Shown: positions 46,814-55,471 of the stretch, piece after piece
Layout: every line of letters starts with the position of its first letter
How positions within the stretch are numbered: the stretch's first letter is position 1
From: Gaiellasilicea sp963806955
GTDB taxonomy: Bacteria > Actinomycetota > Thermoleophilia > Gaiellales > Gaiellaceae
Length of the DNA stretch: 64,000 nt
Direction: 5' to 3'
Assembly: GCA_963806955.1 (NCBI GenBank)
Contig: CAWDZG010000002.1
Coordinates: 1,178,001-1,242,000, forward strand
Translations under genes and position numbers: made by a program
The notes under the pieces: generated by a model
Told to the model about the DNA's origin: nothing
The model's database searches: none
What the model saw: the letters and a program-made list of their open reading frames with translations, nothing else

Positions 46814-47709
46814 GGACACGCGCCAACTTGCCGCATTCTGCGCGGTTGTCGAGCGCCGCAGCTTCTCGCAGGCGGCCGATCGCCTCGGCGTCACCCAGCC
46901 CGCCGTCTCGCTGCAGGTGCGCGGGCTCGAGAAGCGCCTCGGCGTCCAGCTGCTCGACCGCTCCGGGCGCCGCGTCGAGCCGACCGAAGCCGGTCTGCGG
47001 CTCTATCGCGGCGCGCAGAAGCTGCTCAGCGCTCGAGGAGCAGCTGCTCGACGAGCTCGCCGGGGAGGGCGAGGGCGAGCTCGGCGGTGAGCTCCGGATC
47101 GGGGCCTCGACGGGCCCGGCGGCGATCGTCGTGCCGCTCCTGCTCTGCGAGTTCCAGCGCGAGCACTCCGGCGTCAGGATCTCGTTGACCGTCTCCGACA
47201 CGCAGTCCGTCGTCGAGCGCGTGTCCGGGCGCGAGCTCGAGCTCGGGATCGTCGGCGCCTCCCGCCGCCACCGCGCTGTCCGCTTCGAGCCGTTCTTCGA
47301 CGACGAGGTGATCCTCGCGTGCCCGCCCGGTCACGCCTTCGCGGGCCGCACCGTCTCCCTGGACGAGCTGCGGGGCGAGAACCTGATCGTGATGCAGGAG
47401 GGGGCAGGCGTCCGCCAGATCGTCGAGGACGAGTTGCGTGCGCTCGGCACGCGCTTGCGGGATCTCGACGTCCGGCTCGAGCTCGGCCTGCAGGAGTCGG
47501 TGCGGAGCGCCGTCCAGGCCGGCTACGGGGTCACGTTCATCTCACGCTCGGCGGTCGAGCCCGAGCTCGCGGCGGGCACGCTCGTCGCCGCCCGGGTCGA
47601 GGGGCTCGACGCGAAGCGTGAGATCTCACTCGCCCGAGCTGCCGGGCGCACGCCCTCTCGCGCCGCGGACGCGTTCGTCGAGTTCGCGCGCGCGCGGCTC
47701 ACGGCATGA
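46812..47709 (+). CDS. LysR-family transcriptional regulator, frame broken
   Basis: About 298 residues. Winged helix-turn-helix RQLAAFCAVVERRSFSQAADRLGVTQPAVSLQVRGLEK (4-41) then, after a frame break near 47029 (one base missing between SA and LEEQ), a periplasmic-binding-type effector domain (LRIGASTGPAAIVVPLLL, LIVMQEGAGVRQIVEDEL, SVRSAVQAGYGVTFIS). Probably governs the Fe-ADH gene that follows with an ATGA overlap, and its own promoter. Effector unknown. Confidence 0.88.
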
Positions 47710-48641
47710 TCGTCCGCTGGGGGCTCGAGGAGCTGCCGGCGCTCGCCGGCGCACATCCGTTCGTGGTCGCCGGCCGACGCTGGCGTGAGATCCTGCCCGG
47801 CGCGACCCGCTGGGAGGAGGTGCCCTCGCACCGGCTCGAGGTGCCGGACGGCCACGACGTCCTGGTCGCCGTCGGCGGCGGCAGCGCGATCGACACCGCG
47901 AAGGCCGCCTCCGCCACGACGGGGCTGCCGCTCGTGTCGGTGCCGACGACGTACTCCGGCGCGGAGTGGACCGCGTTCTTCGGCGTCCGGGACCCGGACC
48001 GCCTGATGCGGGGCGGCGGCTCGGGCGCGAACCTGCACGCGATCGTCTACGTGCCCGAGCTGACGCTCGCGCTCCCGGTCGAGGTCACGGTCGGCACGGC
48101 GCTGAACGGCCTCGCCCACTGCGCCGAGGCGCTCTACGTCGGCCAGCGCACGCCGGAGAGCGACGAGCACGCGCTCCGGGGAGCGGAGCTGATCGGCACC
48201 TGGCTGCCGCGGGTCGTCGAGCGGCCGGACGAGCTCGAGGCGCGGACGGAGCTCTTGCGCGGCGCCTGCCACGCCGGGGCCGCGCTCGCAGGCTCCTTCC
48301 TGGCGCTCGGCCACGCGCTCGCCCAGGGTCTCGGCGGCCGCTACGGCGTCGCGCACGGTGCCCTCAACGCACTCACGCTGCCGCCGGCGCTGCGCTTCAA
48401 CGAAGCGGTCGCCGGCGAGCAGATCGCGCGCTTCGCGGCTGCCCTCGGCACCGACGACGCGCCCGCGAAGGTCGAGGAGCTGGCAGCGCTCGGCGGGTTT
48501 CGCCGACTCCGGGACCTCGGCGTACCCGAGGCTGCGCCGAGCGCCGTGGCCGAGTCCGTCGCCTCGCGCCCGGGGGCCAAGGCCAATCCGCGCCCCGTCA
48601 CGCCCGCCGATGTCGAGGAGCTGCTTCGCTCGATCTTCTGA
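47706..48641 (+). CDS. iron-containing alcohol dehydrogenase (maleylacetate reductase/G1PDH type)
   Basis: 311 residues. AVGGGSAIDTAKAA (55-68) is the NAD-binding loop; VSVPTTYSGAEWT, LNGLAHCAEALY and GHALAQGLGGRYGVAHGALNALTLP carry the metal histidines. The family holds maleylacetate reductases and glycerol dehydrogenases, and the LysR operon partner fits aromatic catabolism (maleylacetate reductase), though shorter than the usual 350. ATG 47706 overlaps the lysR stop. Confidence 0.75.
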   Translation: MIVRWGLEELPALAGAHPFVVAGRRWREILPGATRWEEVPSHRLEVPDGHDVLVAVGGGSAIDTAKAASATTGLPLVSVPTTYSGAEWTAFFGVRDPDRLMRGGGSGANLHAIVYVPELTLALPVEVTVGTALNGLAHCAEALYVGQRTPESDEHALRGAELIGTWLPRVVERPDELEARTELLRGACHAGAALAGSFLALGHALAQGLGGRYGVAHGALNALTLPPALRFNEAVAGEQIARFAAALGTDDAPAKVEELAALGGFRRLRDLGVPEAAPSAVAESVASRPGAKANPRPVTPADVEELLRSIF

Positions 48642-48653
48642 TGATAACGATGA

Positions 48654-48685
48654 CTAATGCAGTGCATTAGCGGTTTCGGTATCCT
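48654..48685 (+). promoter_or_regulatory. palindrome CTAATGCAGTGCATTAG and -10 TATCCT
   Basis: The 17-bp palindrome (48654-48670, one central base) sits where a -35 would be; TATCCT at 48680-48685 precedes GTG 48692 by six bases, so the transcript is leaderless. The outer CTAAT, 7 bases, ATTAG layout recurs in the cysH/TauE promoter at 62230-62246. Confidence 0.55.
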
Positions 48686-48691
48686 GGCCAC

Positions 48692-49886
48692 GTGACGCAG
48701 AGCGACTCCTTCGACGTGCTCGTGATCGGCAGCGGCGCCTCCGGGCTCGCCGCCGCCGTTTCCGCCGAACGCGCGGGCGCTCGCGTGGCGGTCGCGACCA
48801 AGGGCTCGATCCAGGCCTGCAACTCGGCGAAGGCGCAGGGCGGGATCCAGGCCGCCTTCGGCGACGACGACTCGCCGGAGCAGCACGCCGCCGACATCTT
48901 CAAGAGCTCGCACGACAGCGCGGACATGCGGCTCGTCGAGATCCTCGCCGGCGACGCGCAGGGCGCGATCCACTGGCTCGAGGAGCTCGGCGTCGAGTTC
49001 ACGCAGGGAGAACGGCGGCTACCGGCTCGCCCGCTGCGGCGGCGCGTCCGCGAAGCGCCTGCTCCAGGTCGGCGACCGCACCGGGCACGCGATCACGAAG
49101 GCGCTCCGCGACGCGTTCGTCGCCGGCAGCGGGACGCTCTTCGCGAACAGCCCGCTGCAGGCGCTCGAACAGCGCGCGAACGGCTGGCGCGCGACGTGCG
49201 GCGAGCACGAGCTCGACGCCGCCACGGTCGTCCTCGCCGCCGGCGGCCGCTGCTTCAAGGTGGCCGAGGAGCGCGGCGAGCTCTCCACGAACCATCCCAA
49301 CGCGACCGGCGAGGTGACGCGGATCGCGCTCGACCTCGGCGCGGAGGCGCGCGACCTCGACGAGCTCCAGTACCACCCGAACGGCGGCGCCTGGCCCGAG
49401 ACGATGCAGGGCTACTCGATCCCCGAGACGACGCGCGCCTACGGCGCCGTGCTGCTGAACGCCGACGGGGAGGAGTTCACCGACTCGCTCGGCCCGCGCG
49501 ACGTCGTCAGCCAGGCGATCTTCGACGAGGTCGAGAAGGGCAAGGGCGTCGAGACCGAGGACGGCCGCCCCGCCGTCTACCTCGACACGACCCGCATCTC
49601 CGAGGCCGACGCCGAGGTCTCGCTGCCGTACATGCTGCGGCGCTACCGCGGCGCGGGCATCGACCCGCTGCGGGAGAAGATCTTCACCTACCCCGTCCTC
49701 CACTACCAGAACGGCGGCCTGACGATCGACACCGACGCGCAGACGACCCTCGAGGGCCTCTACGCGTGCGGCGAGATCGCCGGCGGCACGCACGGCAAGA
49801 ACCGGATGATGGGGAACTCCCTGCTCGAGTGCGCCGTCTTCGGCCGGCGCGCAGGGCGCGCAGCGGCAGAGAAGGCGAGCGTATGA
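48692..49886 (+). CDS. FAD-dependent succinate dehydrogenase/fumarate reductase-type flavoprotein, frame broken
   Basis: About 398 residues. FDVLVIGSGASGLAAAVSAERAGA binds FAD; GSIQACNSAKAQGGIQAAF flavin site; catalytic arginine in THGKNRMMGNSLLECAVFG. Frame break near 49010, one extra G (cagggagaac). It is closest to L-aspartate oxidase and fumarate reductase A chains but lacks their 130-170 residue helical C-terminal domain. Stop overlaps fumA (ATGA), so it works with the fumarase. Could be NadB-like; electron partner unknown. Leaderless GTG start. Confidence 0.75.
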
Positions 49887-50782
49887 GCGCCGTCACGGGG
49901 ACCGAGCTCCAGCACGCCGTCGAGGACGCCGCGGCGCACCTCTACGTCTGGGCGCTGAAGGACATCCCGCAGGACCTGCGCGACGCGCTCGCGGGCGCGC
50001 TCGACCGCGAGACGTCCGTCACGGGCCGGCGCGTGCTGCAGACGATCCACCGGAACGTGTCGATCGCCGACGAGGAGAAGAACCTCGTCTGCCAGGACAC
50101 GGGGATCGCGGTCTACACCGTCCGCGTCGGCGAGCACTTCCCGCTCCACCCGGCCCGGATCTACGAGGCGCTCCGTGACGGCACCGCGCGCGCGACCGTC
50201 GAGCATCCGCTCCGGTCGAACGCCGTGCACACGATCACGCGCGAGAACACCGGCCCCAACATCGGCTACCGCCTTCCGATCGTGCACTGGGAGTTCATCG
50301 CCGACTGGGACGGGCTCGACGTGAAGTGCGTGCCGAAGGGCTCCGGCTCGGAGAACATGAGCTTCCTGAAGATGTGCGTCCCCGCCGACGGCGTGAAGGG
50401 GATCAAGCAGTTCGTGCTCGAGTCGATCGTCGGCGCCGGCGGCAAGCCGTGCCCGCCGGGGATCGTCGGCGTCGGCATCGGCGGCACGGCGGACTACGCG
50501 ATGTACCTCGCCAAGGAGGCGATCACGCGGCCGGTCGGCACCCGCAACGCAGACCCCCTCGTGGCGGAGCTCGAGGACGAGCTCTACGGCCTGCTGAACG
50601 AGACCGGGATCGGGCCGATGGGCCTCGGCGGCGACGTGACCGTGCTCCAGTGCCACATCGAGCACGCCGACACGCACATGACGCTGAACCCGGTCGCGGT
50701 CAACTACCAGTGCTGGGCCGCCCGTCGCGCGTCCGTCCATGTCTCGCCCGACGGCGCCCTCGACTACGACCGGGAGTTCTAG
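49883..50782 (+). CDS. class I fumarase, alpha subunit
   Basis: Fe-S hydro-lyase N-terminal domain (fumarate to malate). 299 residues. Cluster cysteines occur in NLVCQDTGIAVYTV, VPKGSGSENMSFLKMCVPADG and TVLQCHIEHADTHM; VGVGIGGTADYAMYLAKEA is another family mark. ATG 49883 lies on the flavoprotein stop. The beta subunit follows without a gap. Two-subunit class I fumarases are common in Thermoleophilia-like and anaerobic bacteria. Confidence 0.9.
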   Translation: MSAVTGTELQHAVEDAAAHLYVWALKDIPQDLRDALAGALDRETSVTGRRVLQTIHRNVSIADEEKNLVCQDTGIAVYTVRVGEHFPLHPARIYEALRDGTARATVEHPLRSNAVHTITRENTGPNIGYRLPIVHWEFIADWDGLDVKCVPKGSGSENMSFLKMCVPADGVKGIKQFVLESIVGAGGKPCPPGIVGVGIGGTADYAMYLAKEAITRPVGTRNADPLVAELEDELYGLLNETGIGPMGLGGDVTVLQCHIEHADTHMTLNPVAVNYQCWAARRASVHVSPDGALDYDREF

Positions 50783-51371
50783 ATGGCCGAGCACACCGTC
50801 ACGTTCCCGATCACCGACCCGGCAGGAGATCCTCAAGCTCCGCGCCGGCGACGAGGTCACCGTCCAGGGCCACATCATCGGCATCCGCGACCGGACGCAG
50901 ATCCGGATCTTCGACGAGGGCGTCGAGCCGCCGATGGACCTCTCGGGCGCGTTCCTGCTCCACACCGCGCCCGGCGTGCGCAAGCTCGACGACGGGCGCT
51001 ACGAGAAGGTCTGCATCGGCACGACGACGAGCGCGCGCATGGTGCGCTTCACCGAGCCGCTCGGCGAGCAGTACGGCGTGCGCGCGATCTGCGGCAAGGG
51101 CGGCTTCCCCGACGAGGCGATCGAGCCGATGCAGCGGCTCGGGATGGTCTACTTCGCGATCGTCGGCGGCGCTGCGGCGCTCGAGACGACGCAGATCGAG
51201 GAGATCGAGGAGGTGGCCTGGGAGGAGCTGATGCCCGAATGCCTCTGGCGCTTCCGCGTCAAGGACTTCGGCCCGCTCACGGTCGGGATCGACGCGCACG
51301 GAAACTCCCTCTACCACGACGTCCAGACCGCCGCGCAAGCGAAACTGAAGGAGCTCTATGCCCGCCTCTAA
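50783..51371 (+). CDS. class I fumarase, beta subunit, frame broken
   Basis: About 195 residues, C-terminal swivelling domain of the hydro-lyase. After a frame break near 50820 (extra G, cccggcagg) the body reads EILKLRAGDEVTVQGHIIGIRD, LLHTAPGVRK, ICGKGGFPDEAIEPMQRLGMVYFAIVGGAAALE, standard for FumB-type chains. Starts immediately after the alpha subunit stop. Overlaps the phosphosulfolactate synthase start by 14 bases. Confidence 0.88.
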
Positions 51372-52162
51372 CGGAGAGCCGCACCCGAACTTCCTCGACC
51401 TGCCCGCCCGGCCCTCGAAGCCGCGCGAGAGCGGGCTGACGCACGTGATGGACAAGGGCCTGAACATCCGCGAGATCGAGGGGATGTTCGACACCGCCGG
51501 CGACTACGTCGACATCGTCAAGCTCGGCTGGGGCACGAGCTACGTCACGAACAACCTCGAGAAGAAGATCGCGCTCTACCGCTCGTTCTCGACGCCGATC
51601 GTCTGCGGCGGCACGCTCTTCGAGGCCGTCTACGGCCGCGGCAAGCTCGACGGCTTCAAGAGCTGGCTCGAGCACTACCGCTTCTCGCACGTCGAGATCT
51701 CGGACGGCACGCTCGAGATCCCGCGCGAGCGCAAGCTGGAGCTGATCGCCGACTTCGCCCGCGACTTCATCGTGCTCTCCGAGGTCGGCTCGAAGGACTC
51801 CGACGTCGTCTTCGCGCCCGTACCAGTGGGTCGAGTGGATCAAGGAGGAGAAGGACGCCGGCGCCTGGAAGGTGATCACCGAGGCGCGCGAGGGCGGCAC
51901 CTCCGGCATCTTCCGCAAGGACGGCGACATGCGCACCGGCCTGATCGACGAGATCGCGCACGAGATCGACTTCCACGACCTGATCTGGGAGGCGCCCTCG
52001 AAGTCCTCGCAGGCGTGGTTCATCAAGCACTTCGGCGCCGAGGTCAACCTCGGCAACATCGCGCCCGAGGAAGTGATCCCGCTCGAGACGCTCCGCCTCG
52101 GCCTCCGCGGCGACACGCTGAAGGAGATCCTGCTCGCCGACGAGCCGACGCCCGCCGCCTAG
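51358..52162 (+). CDS. phosphosulfolactate synthase (ComA), frame broken
   Basis: About 267 residues. Adds sulfite to phosphoenolpyruvate to give phosphosulfolactate, first step of one coenzyme M route. Family features: GLTHVMDKGLNIREIEGMF, DIVKLGWGTSYV, IVCGGTLFEAVYGRG, FSHVEISDGTLEIPRE, SEVGSKDSDVVFAP, then after a frame break near 51822 (extra C) EWIKEEKDAGAWKVITEARE and KHFGAEVNLGNIAPEEV. Homologues without coenzyme M are known in Actinobacteria, so the product may serve another sulfonate. Position behind fumarase implies one operon. Confidence 0.85.
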
Positions 52163-52163
52163 C

Positions 52164-53165
52164 GTGGACTGGGACGCGGTGCGCGCGGGGCGGCTCGCGC
52201 GCAGCCACCTGGCCGAGCGGGCGCCCGCCGGGCTGCTCCTCGAAGTCGTGCGGGACGTCTGCGGGATCCACGCGCAGGTGATGGGCTCGGCAGAGCTGCA
52301 GCTCGCCGCGCGGGTCGAGGGGATCGCGCAGGCCGACGTCCGCTCGGCGCTCTGGGAGGAGCGTTCGCTCGCGAAGACCTGGACGCTACGCGGGACGTTG
52401 CATTTGCATCCGGCCGACGAGCTCGGACTCTGGACGGCGGCGCGACGGGCGGTCGCCACCGAAGAGGACGCCGCGGTCACTGCCGCGATCGGGGAGGCGC
52501 TGCGCGGCCGGCGGCTGACGCGTGAGGAGCTCGCTGACGCGGTCGTCGAGCGAGTCGGCCCGGAGCCGCGGGAGCGGCTCGCGTCGGGCTGGGGCTGGTT
52601 CCTCGGCGACGCGGCTGCGGCCGGTCTGCTCTGTTTCGGCCCACCCGAAGGCGCGAAGGTGACGTTCGTCCATGCCGAGGACTGGCTCGGGCCGCAGCGC
52701 GCGTGGGAGCCGGGCGAGGCGCTGCGGGAGGTCGCGCGGCGGTACGCGACGACGTTCGCGCCCGCCGGCCTGCGCCAGTTCCGCGAGTGGTTGGCGGCGA
52801 AGGTCGATGTCAAAGTCCCCGAGGTCGCGCTCGCTCCGCCGGGGCCAGGATCGGTGCGGCTGCTGCCGGAGTACGACCCGTACGTGATGGGCTTCCGCGA
52901 GCGCGAGCACCTCGTCCCGCCCGCGGTGCGCGAGCAGGTGAAGGCGCACGGCAAGGGCCGTTACGAAGGTCCCGCGGGGACGCCCTTCCTGCTCGTCGAC
53001 GGGCTCGCGGCGGGGGTGTGGGGCCGGAAGAAGAGCGCGAAGCGGATCGAGCTCACGGTGCAGCCGGCGCGGAAGCTCAGCCGCGCCGAGCGCGCCGGTG
53101 TCGAGGCGGAAGCGGAGCGGATCGGCGCCTTCCTCGGGCTCGAGCCGACGCTCGAGATCGCCTAG
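52164..53165 (+). CDS. winged-helix DNA-binding domain protein (HTH_42/AlkZ-like)
   Basis: 333 residues. Architecture of the HTH_42 (PF06224) superfamily: CGIHAQVMGSAELQLAARVEG with the QxQ/QxD-type region, KTWTLRGTLHLHPADELGLW, LLPEYDPYVMGFRERE and AGVWGRKKSAKRIELTV. Some relatives are DNA glycosylases (AlkZ/YcaQ) that unhook crosslinks; the key Gln-rich motif is present here as HAQVMGSAELQL, so a repair role is possible. GTG start 2 bases after comA; last gene of the operon, convergent with the iminopeptidase. Confidence 0.75.
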   Translation: MDWDAVRAGRLARSHLAERAPAGLLLEVVRDVCGIHAQVMGSAELQLAARVEGIAQADVRSALWEERSLAKTWTLRGTLHLHPADELGLWTAARRAVATEEDAAVTAAIGEALRGRRLTREELADAVVERVGPEPRERLASGWGWFLGDAAAAGLLCFGPPEGAKVTFVHAEDWLGPQRAWEPGEALREVARRYATTFAPAGLRQFREWLAAKVDVKVPEVALAPPGPGSVRLLPEYDPYVMGFREREHLVPPAVREQVKAHGKGRYEGPAGTPFLLVDGLAAGVWGRKKSAKRIELTVQPARKLSRAERAGVEAEAERIGAFLGLEPTLEIA

Positions 53166-54121
53166 GCGCCGAAGCGCGCCGTCGCGGCGAGCGCCAGCTC
53201 GCGCATGGCGTCGCTGCCCGTGTGGCCGGAGTCGTCGACGACGACGAGCTCGGCACCCGGCCATGCCTGGGCCAGCTCCCATGCCGTGCCGACCGGCGAG
53301 CCGAGGTCGTGACGGCCGTGCAGGAGGACGCCCGGGATCCCGGCCAGCCCGCCCGCGTTCCGGATCAGCTCGCCGTCCTCGAGCCACGCGTCGTGCGCGA
53401 AGTAGTGCGTGCAGATGCGGACGAAAGCGAGCGCCGCGTCCGGCGGCCGGTCGCTGTAGGCGCCGGGTGAGCCGTTCGCCTCGAGCGAGATCACGGCGTC
53501 CTCCCAGGCGAGCCAGTCCCACGTGGCCTTCGTCCTCACCTCGGAGTCGGGGCTCTCGACGAGACGGGCATAGGCTTCGACGAGGTTCCCGTCGCGCTCC
53601 GCCTCCGGCACGCCGCCGCGGAAGCGCGCCCACTGCTCGGGGAAGAAGCGGCCGACCCCGTGGTAGAGCCAGTCCGTCTCCGACGGGCGCGTCGTCGTGA
53701 CGCCGAGCAGGACGATCTCCGAGACGCGCTCGGGGAAGCGCTCCGCGTAGGCGAGGATCAGCGTCGAGCCCCACGAGCCGCCGTAGAGGAGCCAGCGCTC
53801 GACGCCGAGGTGCTCGCGCAGCCGCTCCATGTCCGCGAGCAGGTGGTGGGTCGTGTTGACGGACATGTCCGTCGCGGGGTCGCTCGCGTGCGGCAGGCTG
53901 CGGCCGCAGCCGCGCTGGTCGAACAGGATCACGCGGTACCGCTCCGGGTCGAAGTAGCGGCGGCTGCCGGTGCCGCAACCCGAGCCGGGGCCGCCGTGGA
54001 CGACGAGGGCCGGCTTCCCCTCAGGGTTGCCGCAGGCCTCCCAGTAGATGCGGTTGCCGTCGCCGACGTCGAGCAGGCCGCTGTCGTACGGCTCGATCGG
54101 CGGGAACGGCTCGGCGGGCAT
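53162..54121 (-). CDS. pip: proline iminopeptidase (alpha/beta hydrolase)
   Basis: 319 residues. HGGPGSGCG oxyanion loop, FDQRGCGRS, nucleophile GGSWGSTL and the terminal DDSGHTG give the Ser-His-Asp triad. Removes N-terminal proline from peptides. ATG 54121 was chosen because MPAEPFPPIEPYDSG is the typical opening; longer in-frame starts extend into the divergent MmcQ gene. GAGGATG-type SD nearby. Confidence 0.88.
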   Translation of the reverse strand: MPAEPFPPIEPYDSGLLDVGDGNRIYWEACGNPEGKPALVVHGGPGSGCGTGSRRYFDPERYRVILFDQRGCGRSLPHASDPATDMSVNTTHHLLADMERLREHLGVERWLLYGGSWGSTLILAYAERFPERVSEIVLLGVTTTRPSETDWLYHGVGRFFPEQWARFRGGVPEAERDGNLVEAYARLVESPDSEVRTKATWDWLAWEDAVISLEANGSPGAYSDRPPDAALAFVRICTHYFAHDAWLEDGELIRNAGGLAGIPGVLLHGRHDLGSPVGTAWELAQAWPGAELVVVDDSGHTGSDAMRELALAATARFGA

Positions 54122-54145
54122 CGGCGACATCCTCGCCGATCGTTT

Positions 54146-54151
54146 TAGGCT
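54146..54151 (+). promoter_or_regulatory. -10 hexamer TAGGCT
   Basis: Seven bases before GTG 54159; leaderless start for the MmcQ-like gene. Confidence 0.4.
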
Positions 54152-54158
54152 TGGGGCT

Positions 54159-54500
54159 GTGGTCACGCTCGCCGACGTCCGTGCCATCGCGGTCTCGCTA
54201 CCGAGGTCGACCGAGGCGCTCGTCCGGGGCCGCGTCAAGTTCCGCGTTGGCCGGATCGTCTACCTCGCGTGCTCGCGCGACGAGACGCTGCTCGGCTTCG
54301 CCTTCCCGAAGGAGTGGCGAGACGCGCTCGTCGAGACCGAGCCGCACAAGTTCATGCTCCCGCGCGAATCCGACCTCCGCTACAACTGGGCGGTCGTGCG
54401 GCTGGCCGAGCTGGACGAGGCCGAGCTGCGGGAGCTCGTGCTCGACGCGTGGTCGCTGGTCGTGCCGAAGAGCCTCTCGGCACCGTACGCCGAATCGTGA
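54159..54500 (+). CDS. MmcQ/YjbR-family DNA-binding-like protein
   Basis: 113 residues. TLADVRAIAVSLPRSTEAL opens the family; GRIVYLACSRDETLLGFAFPKE, LRYNWAVVRLAELDE and RELVLDAWSLVVPKSL follow. The fold is CyaY-like and members have unclear function. GTG start as judged by the leaderless spacing; longer in-frame starts are less plausible. Confidence 0.8.
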   Translation: MVTLADVRAIAVSLPRSTEALVRGRVKFRVGRIVYLACSRDETLLGFAFPKEWRDALVETEPHKFMLPRESDLRYNWAVVRLAELDEAELRELVLDAWSLVVPKSLSAPYAES

Positions 54501-54549
54501 CGCGCCGCAGGCCGGTCGTCGCCGACCGCCGTGTACCCTCGTGCAGATC

Positions 54550-54555
54550 TAGGAT
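54550..54555 (+). promoter_or_regulatory. -10 hexamer TAGGAT
   Basis: Six bases before GTG 54562; leaderless start for the TfoX-like gene. Confidence 0.4.
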
Positions 54556-54561
54556 CCCAGC

Positions 54562-54915
54562 GTGCCATACGACGAGGACCTCGCCGCCCGGATCCGCAGT
54601 CTCGTCGCGGGCGAGGACGGCCTCGGCGAGATGGAGATGTTCGGCGGGCTTGCGTTCCTGATCGACGGGAACATGGCCGTGGCCGCGAGCGGCCAGGGCG
54701 GACTGATGGTGCGTGTCGATCCGGACGAGACCGACGAGCTCCTTCGCACGACGGGCGCGCAGCCGTTCGAGATGCGTGGCAAGCCGATGCGCGGCTGGCT
54801 GCGCATCGGCGCCGCGGACGTCGCCGACGACGAGCAGCTTCGAGGCTGGGCGGAGCGCGGCGTCGCGTACGCGCGCTCGCTGCCGCCCAAGCCCGGCTCG
54901 GGCGCCGGGCCGTGA
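54562..54915 (+). CDS. TfoX N-terminal-domain protein
   Basis: 117 residues: LAARIRSLVAGEDGLGEMEMFGGLAFLIDGNMAVA and GGLMVRVDPDETDELL match TfoX_N. TfoX controls competence in proteobacteria, but in Actinobacteria stand-alone TfoX_N proteins have no known role. Lacks the C-terminal helix-hairpin domain, so DNA binding is not expected. Confidence 0.8.
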   Translation: MPYDEDLAARIRSLVAGEDGLGEMEMFGGLAFLIDGNMAVAASGQGGLMVRVDPDETDELLRTTGAQPFEMRGKPMRGWLRIGAADVADDEQLRGWAERGVAYARSLPPKPGSGAGP

Positions 54916-54942
54916 TCGAGGTCGGGCATATGCGCCGTACGG

Positions 54943-55471
54943 CTACGGGCAGCCAGCCCTCCGCGTACGCCGTCAACTTTTCCGGGCCGAAGCGGGCGTA
55001 GGCCTCGTCCGGGCTCGAGGTCTCCTCGAGCACGCTCGCGTCGTGCTTCGCCGCCGTCTCGTCGACGGCGTACACGACCTCGAAGCCGCCCGCGCGGCTG
55101 CCGACCATCACGATCGCGCACGGGCCGTCGCCGGCGCCGACGAAGACGTGCTTCGTCCACGGCGGGCAGTGGACGAAGTCCCAGGCCTTCAGGCGGCGCT
55201 CCTCGCCCTCGATCACGAGGATGCACTCGCCGGCGACGACGAGGAAGTCCTCCTGGCCGCGCTCGCCGTGGTACAGGCCGTTCCGCTGTCCCGGCTCGAG
55301 CACGTGGATCCGGAAGCCGAGCCCGGTCCACTCCTGCTCGCCTTCGAAGCCGGTGTCCTGGCCGCGCTCCTCGCTCTGTACCCAGGTCACGTCGCGGGCG
55401 TTGAGGACGAACCACCCCTCGCCCTGGGGGACGAGGCCGTGCTCGGTCGTCGTCAGCTGTGCCTCAGTCAT
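54943..55471 (-). CDS. cupin-domain protein, first of two paralogues
   Basis: The domain is WFVLNARDVTWVQSEERGQD, HVLEPGQRNGLYHGERGQEDFLVV, CILVIEGEERRLKAWDFVHCPPWTKHVFVGAG, the same scaffold as 56120-56644. In sequence the frame runs on antisense through the TfoX gene, which is not credible; the end given is the nearest stop after the conserved AYARFGPEKLTAYAEGWLP region, reached by one frame break near 54945. Metal ligands expected in the HGERG and PPWTKH regions. Function unknown. Coordinates of the 3' end are uncertain. Confidence 0.65.

Noticed and set aside
54380..54942. Extended C-terminus of the first cupin protein
   Set aside because: Arg/Pro/Ser-rich antisense sequence through the TfoX gene; a frame break near 54945 is more likely.
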